Shown in pieces: positions 59,319 through 64,000 of a stretch of DNA of 64,000 nt. The position numbers and the translations under genes were made by a program. Source of the DNA: Brevundimonas sp. SORGH_AS_0993 (GTDB lineage Bacteria > Pseudomonadota > Alphaproteobacteria > Caulobacterales > Caulobacteraceae); the NCBI RefSeq assembly GCF_030818545.1, contig NZ_JAUTAH010000001.1, positions 1,431,001-1,495,000 on the forward strand, given 5' to 3'. The notes under the pieces were generated by a model that ran no database searches, was not told the origin of the DNA, and was given only the letters and a program-made list of their open reading frames with translations. Within the stretch, counting starts at the first letter, position 1. Every line of letters starts with the position of its first letter.

Positions 59319-60425
59319 TTGTCGCATTCCTCGCAGACGCGCGCCGTTTCGCGCGCCGATCATGTGGTCAAAATCAAGCCCATGACGGCGGCGGCGGCCT
59401 TTGGCGGTCTGGTGGGACTGGCGATCGGGTGCGCCTATCTGGGCGGAACGACGGCGCGCGCGACGGCGCTGCGCGCCCAGGCCGAACAGATTCAGGGCGC
59501 GGCCTCCGCCGGCTTCACCGAAGAGGCCCTGGCCGCCGCGGCCGGCGGTCTGGACGCCAGCGCCCTGTCGATCGCCCGCCGCCACGACCCCTACACCAGC
59601 GTCGGCGCCCCCCAGCGCGACCGCCAGGCCGAACTGCTGTCGGCCCGCCTCGAACAGCTCCGCGCGCCTGGCGACCTGCGCCAGGCCAGTCTCGGCGTCC
59701 CGACGCCCGCCCGCCCCTTCCAACTGGGTCACGCCCTGGACGCCAGCCGCGACCTGGATTGCCTGACCCAGGCCGTCTATTACGAAGCGCGCGGCGAAGG
59801 CCGCGACGGCATGAAGGCGGTGGCCCAGGTGGTCCTGAACCGCGTTCGCCACCCCGCCTTCCCCAAGACCGTCTGCGGCGTGGTCTTCCAGGGCGCGACC
59901 CGCGGCAGCGGCTGTCAGTTCTCCTTCACCTGTTCGGGCGTGATGCGCGGGCGGGTCAACCCCGCCGCCTGGGACCGCGCCCGCGCGGTGGCCTCCGGCG
60001 CCCTGTCGGGTTCGGTCTTCGCCGCCGTCGGCTCGGCCACCCACTTCCACACCACCCATGTGTCGCCGGGCTGGCGCGGCTCCCTGGTTCAGGTCAGTCA
60101 GATCGGCAGCCACCTGTTCTATCGTTTCGGCGGTCGTTCGGGCGCCAGCAGCGCCTTCACCTACGCCGCGCGCCCCTCGACCTCTGCGGACCAACCCCGC
60201 CTGATCCACGCCGTGGACCGCGCCCCGGCGGACGCAGCCCAGCCGTCGCAGCCCGTCGCCTATTCGGCCGTCGCGGCCCCGGAGAAGCCGACTGCGACGA
60301 CGCCTGCCGCGACGCCGGCTCCGCGCCAGGCCGCCGCCGCGACCGAGGCCCCTGCGCCTGCGCCGGTTCGCACGGCCCGCTCCGCTGCGGTCGCCAAGGT
60401 CGAAGCCGCCGCCAACCCGGTCTAG
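59319..60425 (+). CDS. SleB-type cell wall hydrolase (paralogue 2), TTG start
   Basis: A 368-residue paralogue of the protein at 56722-57897. It has an N-terminal hydrophobic segment ([20 protein letters not shown]), a helical spacer and a SleB domain: [65 protein letters not shown]. The tail is Ala/Pro-rich. The start is TTG 59319, with AGGA eight bases upstream; GTG 59364 or ATG 59382 are alternatives. It converges with nadC. Confidence 0.82.
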   Translation: MSHSSQTRAVSRADHVVKIKPMTAAAAFGGLVGLAIGCAYLGGTTARATALRAQAEQIQGAASAGFTEEALAAAAGGLDASALSIARRHDPYTSVGAPQRDRQAELLSARLEQLRAPGDLRQASLGVPTPARPFQLGHALDASRDLDCLTQAVYYEARGEGRDGMKAVAQVVLNRVRHPAFPKTVCGVVFQGATRGSGCQFSFTCSGVMRGRVNPAAWDRARAVASGALSGSVFAAVGSATHFHTTHVSPGWRGSLVQVSQIGSHLFYRFGGRSGASSAFTYAARPSTSADQPRLIHAVDRAPADAAQPSQPVAYSAVAAPEKPTATTPAATPAPRQAAAATEAPAPAPVRTARSAAVAKVEAAANPV

Positions 60426-60455
60426 GTCGGTTGGCCGCCGGGCTGGCCGGCGATT

Positions 60456-61316
60456 TCAGTGGGCGTCCAGGCCGATATCCAGCACCGGCGCCGAATGGGT
60501 CAGGGCGCCGACCGAGATCACGTCCACGCCCGTCTCTGCGATGGCGCGCACCGTCGTCAGGTCCACTCCGCCCGAGGCTTCCAGCACCAGGCGGCCCGCC
60601 ACGCGCGTCACCGCCGTGCGAAGGTCGTCCAGGCCGAAGTTGTCCAGCATGACGACGTCGGGGGCCAGGCCCTCGTCGATCAGGGCCAGCACCTGGTCCA
60701 GCTGATCCAGGCCGTCGACCTCCACCTCCACCTTCATCAGATGCGGGGCGTAGGCGCGGGCGCGGCGCACGGCCTGGGCCACGCCGCCGCAGACGGCGAC
60801 ATGGTTGTCCTTGATCAGGATGGCGTCATCCAGACCGAAGCGATGGTTCGTCCCGCCGCCGCAGGCCACCGCATGCTTTTCCAGCGCCCGCAGGCCCGGC
60901 GTGGTCTTGCGGGTGTCGGCGATCCGGGCGCCCGTGCCCTGGACCGCCTGCACATAGGCGCGCGTCAGGGTCGCCACCCCGCTGAGCCGTCCGACCATGT
61001 TCAGGGCCGTCCGCTCGGCCGACAGGAAGGCGCGGGCGTCCGCCTCCGCCACCGCCAGCACGGCGCCGGTCTCGAAGGCCGCCCCATCCTGCAGATGCAG
61101 ATCGATCCGCGCCTCGGGGTCCAGCGCCAGGATCGCCAGACGCACGGCGTCGACGCCCGCCAGGACGCCCGGCTTGCGCGCGACGAAGGCCGCCTTCATC
61201 CGCGCGTCTTCGGGAATGCAGGCCGCCGCCGTCACATCGCCGGCGCGGCCCAGGTCTTCGGCCAGGGCCAGGCGCACGACCGGCTCGATCATCAGGTCCG
61301 GCAGTCTCCGGCTCAT
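60456..61316 (-). CDS. nadC: Nicotinate-nucleotide pyrophosphorylase
   Basis: A 286-residue quinolinate phosphoribosyltransferase that converts quinolinate and PRPP to nicotinate mononucleotide. Motifs include [51 protein letters not shown] and the barrel strand [20 protein letters not shown]. It is the last gene of the NAD operon; its ATG overlaps the nadB stop (ATGA). Confidence 0.96.
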   Translation of the reverse strand: MSRRLPDLMIEPVVRLALAEDLGRAGDVTAAACIPEDARMKAAFVARKPGVLAGVDAVRLAILALDPEARIDLHLQDGAAFETGAVLAVAEADARAFLSAERTALNMVGRLSGVATLTRAYVQAVQGTGARIADTRKTTPGLRALEKHAVACGGGTNHRFGLDDAILIKDNHVAVCGGVAQAVRRARAYAPHLMKVEVEVDGLDQLDQVLALIDEGLAPDVVMLDNFGLDDLRTAVTRVAGRLVLEASGGVDLTTVRAIAETGVDVISVGALTHSAPVLDIGLDAH

Positions 61317-62833
61317 TCCGCCGCCTCCAGTTCGGCCGGGCGGACCAGCCGCACCCGCGTATGCTCCGCCCGCGCGGCCGTCCGGGGATAGTCCGACCGA
61401 TAGTGGCCGCCCCGGCTCTCGCGCCGGTCCAGCGCCGCCTGGGCGATCAGCCGCGCCGCCAGCAGGACGGCCGCCGGGCCGTGGCGCGCCTCCAGCCGCT
61501 CGATCAGGGCCAGAAGCGCCGTCAGCCCCTCCGCGTCGCGCACCACGCCGCACTGGGCCGTCATGGCCGCGCGCAGTTCGGCCAGGGCGACGTGCGGCAA
61601 ATCGGGCAGGTCAGACGTCGGCAGGGCCTTGCCCCCGCCCTGCTCCGCGACCACCGCCCGGCCCGCGCGCCGCCCGAAGGTCGCGGCCTCCAGCAGGGAG
61701 TTGGAGGCCAGACGATTGGCCCCGTGCACCCCCGTGGCCGCGCATTCGCCCACGGCGTAAAGCCCCGGCACGGTCGTGCGCCCGTCCGCGTCGGCGGCGA
61801 TCCCGCCCATATGATAGTGGCAGGCCGCCATGACGGGCATGGGGCTGACGCGCGGGTCCAGACCGGCGCGCATGCAGGCGGCGAAGACGGCCGGAAACTC
61901 GTGCGGGAAGGCGTCGCCCACCGCCGTGCGCGCATCCAGATAGGCGCCGCGCCCCGACGCCCGGGCCGCATGGACGGCGCGGGCCACCACGTCGCGCGGC
62001 TTCAGGTCGGCGTCGTCCTCCGCGCCCAGCAGAAACCGCCCCTCCCCGTCGATCAGCCGCGCCCCCTCGCCGCGCAGGGCCTCGGTCGCCAGGGGGGCCG
62101 GATCGATCCCGACATCCAGGGCGGTCGGATGGAACTGCACGAACTCGGGGTCCAGGATGTCCGCCCCCGCCAGGGCGGCCAGGGCCAGCCCTTCCCCCTT
62201 GAGCGCCGAGGGCGTGGTGGTGGCCTTGAACAGCCCGCCCGCCCCGCCGGTGGCCAGAACCACGGCGGTCGCCGTCACCAGGGTCGGCTTGGCCTCCGAT
62301 CCGCGCGCGATCACGGCGCCGACCACGCGACCGTCCGCGTCGCGCGCCAGGGCCTTCAGCCGCGCATCGTCCCAGACGGCGATGGTCTTTTCGGCCCGCA
62401 CAGCCGCGACCACGGCGGTCAGGATGGCCCGTCCGGCCCCGTCGCCGCCGACGCGGGCCACGCGCGGCACGGCGTGGGCGGCCTCCAGGCTGACGGCGAA
62501 GCCGCCGCCTGCGTCGCGGTCGAACGGCGCGCCCAAGGCGGCCAGCCACTCCACGGTTTCGCGCCCGTGTTCGGTCAGAACGCGCGTCGCCTCGACCTCG
62601 ACCAGGCCGGCGCCGGCCGCCAGGGTGTCCTGGGCGTGGCGTTCGGGCGAATCCTGCGGCGTCAGGGCCGCCGCCATCCCCCCCTGCGCCCAGGCCGAGG
62701 AACAGGCGTTCAGCAGGGGCTCGGGCGTGACGACCAGAACCTTGGCCCCTGCCCTGGCCGCCTCCAGCGCCGCCGAAAGGCCCGCCAGACCCGCGCCGAC
62801 GATCAGCGGCCCCTCATGTCGGATGCGGTTCAT
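61313..62833 (-). CDS. nadB: L-aspartate oxidase
   Basis: A 506-residue FAD enzyme that oxidises L-aspartate to iminoaspartate, the first step of quinolinate synthesis. The FAD site is LIVGAGLAGLSAALEAARAG; SSAWAQGGMAAALT, VQFHPTALDVG, MAACHYHMGGIAAD and GECAATGVHGANRLASNSLLEA are family motifs, including the active-site His and Arg regions. Its start overlaps the end of the M50 protease gene by four bases. Confidence 0.96.
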   Translation of the reverse strand: MNRIRHEGPLIVGAGLAGLSAALEAARAGAKVLVVTPEPLLNACSSAWAQGGMAAALTPQDSPERHAQDTLAAGAGLVEVEATRVLTEHGRETVEWLAALGAPFDRDAGGGFAVSLEAAHAVPRVARVGGDGAGRAILTAVVAAVRAEKTIAVWDDARLKALARDADGRVVGAVIARGSEAKPTLVTATAVVLATGGAGGLFKATTTPSALKGEGLALAALAGADILDPEFVQFHPTALDVGIDPAPLATEALRGEGARLIDGEGRFLLGAEDDADLKPRDVVARAVHAARASGRGAYLDARTAVGDAFPHEFPAVFAACMRAGLDPRVSPMPVMAACHYHMGGIAADADGRTTVPGLYAVGECAATGVHGANRLASNSLLEAATFGRRAGRAVVAEQGGGKALPTSDLPDLPHVALAELRAAMTAQCGVVRDAEGLTALLALIERLEARHGPAAVLLAARLIAQAALDRRESRGGHYRSDYPRTAARAEHTRVRLVRPAELEAAE

Positions 62834-63678
62834 GCGCGAACGCCCAGATGGCGCAGGCCCAGCGCCAGGGCGGCCGCCGGATCGCCCCCGGTCAACGGCA
62901 GCAGCGCCCCCAGGGACGCGCCCGCGCACAGAAGCAGAACCAGCAGATAAAGGGCCAGGCTGCGCCCCGCCTCGGGCCAACTCAGCGCGCCCCAGGCCGC
63001 GCGCCAGACCCCCCGCTTCAGATGGGCGAAAACCGACAGGGCCAGGAACGCCGCCAGGATGTAACGCCCGGTCGTCAGACCCCACGCCACCACCGCCACG
63101 CCGATGACCAGAAGCACCGCCTGCTCCAGCCGGGGATGCACCCGCGTCAGCACCGGCCCCAGGGCCTTTGACCCGTCCAGCGGCGGGGCGGGAACCAGGT
63201 TCACCAGATTCAGCAGGGCGACGAAGAAGGCCCCGATCAGCCATTCCGGCTGCCCCAGGATCAGACCCACGGCCAGGAACGGGATCATGGCCAGAAGGCC
63301 GAAGGCCGGTCCCGCCAGGGACACCAGCACCCCGTCCCACTCGCTCCTGGCCGCCCGCCGCGCCTTGGCCAGGCCGCCCAGGAAGGGGATGATGTAGATG
63401 CGCGCCGGCCCCATGCCGAGCTTGTTCATCGCCAGGGCGTGGCCCGTCTCGTGCACGAACAGGCCGACCAGGACGGCGCCGGCCACCACCACGCTGCCGC
63501 TGATCCACCACAGGAAACCGGCCATCAGGCCGGTGGAGATCAGGGCCCAGACCAGGCTCTGATCCTTCTCGGCCGGCTCGACGACGGCGGAATCCGGAAC
63601 GGTGTCGCGCGCGGGGCTGGGCGCGGGGGTCGCGTCCCAGGGGCCGGGCTTTCGGGAGGGGGTTTCGATATCGCTCAT
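62830..63678 (-). CDS. Site-2 protease family (M50) membrane metalloprotease
   Basis: A 282-residue multi-pass protein. Zinc motif HETGH is at residues 76-80 within a helix, and the third ligand is the Asp of PAPPLDGSK (residue 167); both match M50 site-2-type proteases. A hydrophilic proline-rich N-terminal tail of about 40 residues precedes it. Such proteases cut membrane-spanning substrates. It lies between nadA and nadB with four-base overlap to nadB, an unexpected place for a protease. Confidence 0.88.
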   Translation of the reverse strand: MSDIETPSRKPGPWDATPAPSPARDTVPDSAVVEPAEKDQSLVWALISTGLMAGFLWWISGSVVVAGAVLVGLFVHETGHALAMNKLGMGPARIYIIPFLGGLAKARRAARSEWDGVLVSLAGPAFGLLAMIPFLAVGLILGQPEWLIGAFFVALLNLVNLVPAPPLDGSKALGPVLTRVHPRLEQAVLLVIGVAVVAWGLTTGRYILAAFLALSVFAHLKRGVWRAAWGALSWPEAGRSLALYLLVLLLCAGASLGALLPLTGGDPAAALALGLRHLGVRA

Positions 63679-63736
63679 GGCGTCCAGATGGGCGCGCGCG
63701 GCCGTCCCGGCGAGGGGACCGATCGCCGCGCCGCCG

Positions 63737-64000
63737 TCAGATCAGCTCCACATCGACGTGATGGCGCGCCTTGACGATGTCGTAGCGGGCCGGGATCGAC
63801 GGCGGCGGCAGGTCGATCATCCGCTGCACGGCCTTGCGTCCGCGTTCGATCATCTCTTCGGGAACCGTCACCTCGAACTGCATGTTCAGCAGGCAGTCGT
63901 GGATGTTCTGCAGGGTGATCCGCTTCATGTGCGGGCACAGGTTGCAGGGACCGACGAACTCCACGCTGGGCACGTCGCCCTTGATGTTGGAGGCCATCGA
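63737..64000 (-). CDS. nadA: Quinolinate synthase NadA, C-terminal end (partial)
   Basis: The last 87 residues are visible; the rest is beyond the window. The motif [19 protein letters not shown] carries the last cluster cysteine region of NadA, followed by [19 protein letters not shown], the typical C-terminal helix. NadA condenses iminoaspartate with DHAP to quinolinate and needs a 4Fe-4S cluster. It is the upstream gene of the operon nadA, M50 protease, nadB, nadC. Confidence 0.88.
   Translation of the reverse strand, partial: SMASNIKGDVPSVEFVGPCNLCPHMKRITLQNIHDCLLNMQFEVTVPEEMIERGRKAVQRMIDLPPPSIPARYDIVKARHHVDVELI

Overview
The window is chromosomal DNA of a GC-rich alphaproteobacterium, most likely of the Caulobacterales and close to Brevundimonas. 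This rests on very high GC at third codon positions, the zapA / 6S RNA / 5-formyl-THF cyclo-ligase arrangement, an alphaproteobacterial F1-ATPase zeta-type inhibitor gene, a three-piece PurS/PurQ/PurL system, a TonB receptor lacking an STN domain, and many short dispersed inverted repeats. I see no phage, integrase, transposase, CRISPR, tRNA or rRNA. The genus is an inference from gene content.

Layout. 0-12 kb: end of ppa, hslU, a YihY/BrkB membrane protein, prmC, then on the minus strand a secreted TPR protein, ispE, glyQ and glyS, and ETF-ubiquinone oxidoreductase. 12-18 kb: a type-4-like uracil-DNA glycosylase with altered Fe-S cysteines, a lytic transglycosylase, purB, a shrunken 2OG-oxygenase remnant, a deoxyinosine glycosylase and purU. 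18-28 kb: zeta inhibitor, purC-purS, PEBP protein and MFS exporter, purQ, small acidic or membrane proteins, and a frameshifted purL. 28-38 kb: DUF305 lipoprotein, ParDE-type toxin-antitoxin pair, cytochrome P450, PhoD phosphatase, YmdB phosphoesterase, cyclo-ligase, 6S RNA, zapA, transketolase, a lipoprotein, purT. 38-53 kb: cstA-ybdD, an S41 protease, a HAD hydrolase, a large TonB receptor, an RraB-like gene, carB, a DAACS symporter, a GST. 53-64 kb: greA, an ELM1-like protein, trxB, two divergent SleB-type cell wall hydrolases around small genes, and a nadA / M50 protease / nadB / nadC operon.

Functional threads. Six de novo purine functions lie here (purB, C, S, Q, L, T) plus purU, whose formate product is the co-substrate of PurT. 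The zeta-type inhibitor and tkt adjoin this set. Cell wall turnover is represented by Slt, two SleB hydrolases and an S41 peptidase. NAD synthesis forms one tightly overlapping operon that also carries a site-2-type protease gene.

The strongest anomalies are the one-base frameshift that splits purL, a convergent-gene repeat whose ends supply TAG stop codons, a hexanucleotide tandem repeat inside a signal peptide, a 2OG-oxygenase remnant translationally coupled to a DNA repair gene, and an intramembrane protease inside the NAD operon. I found no single locus that I would call a clearly new multi-gene system.
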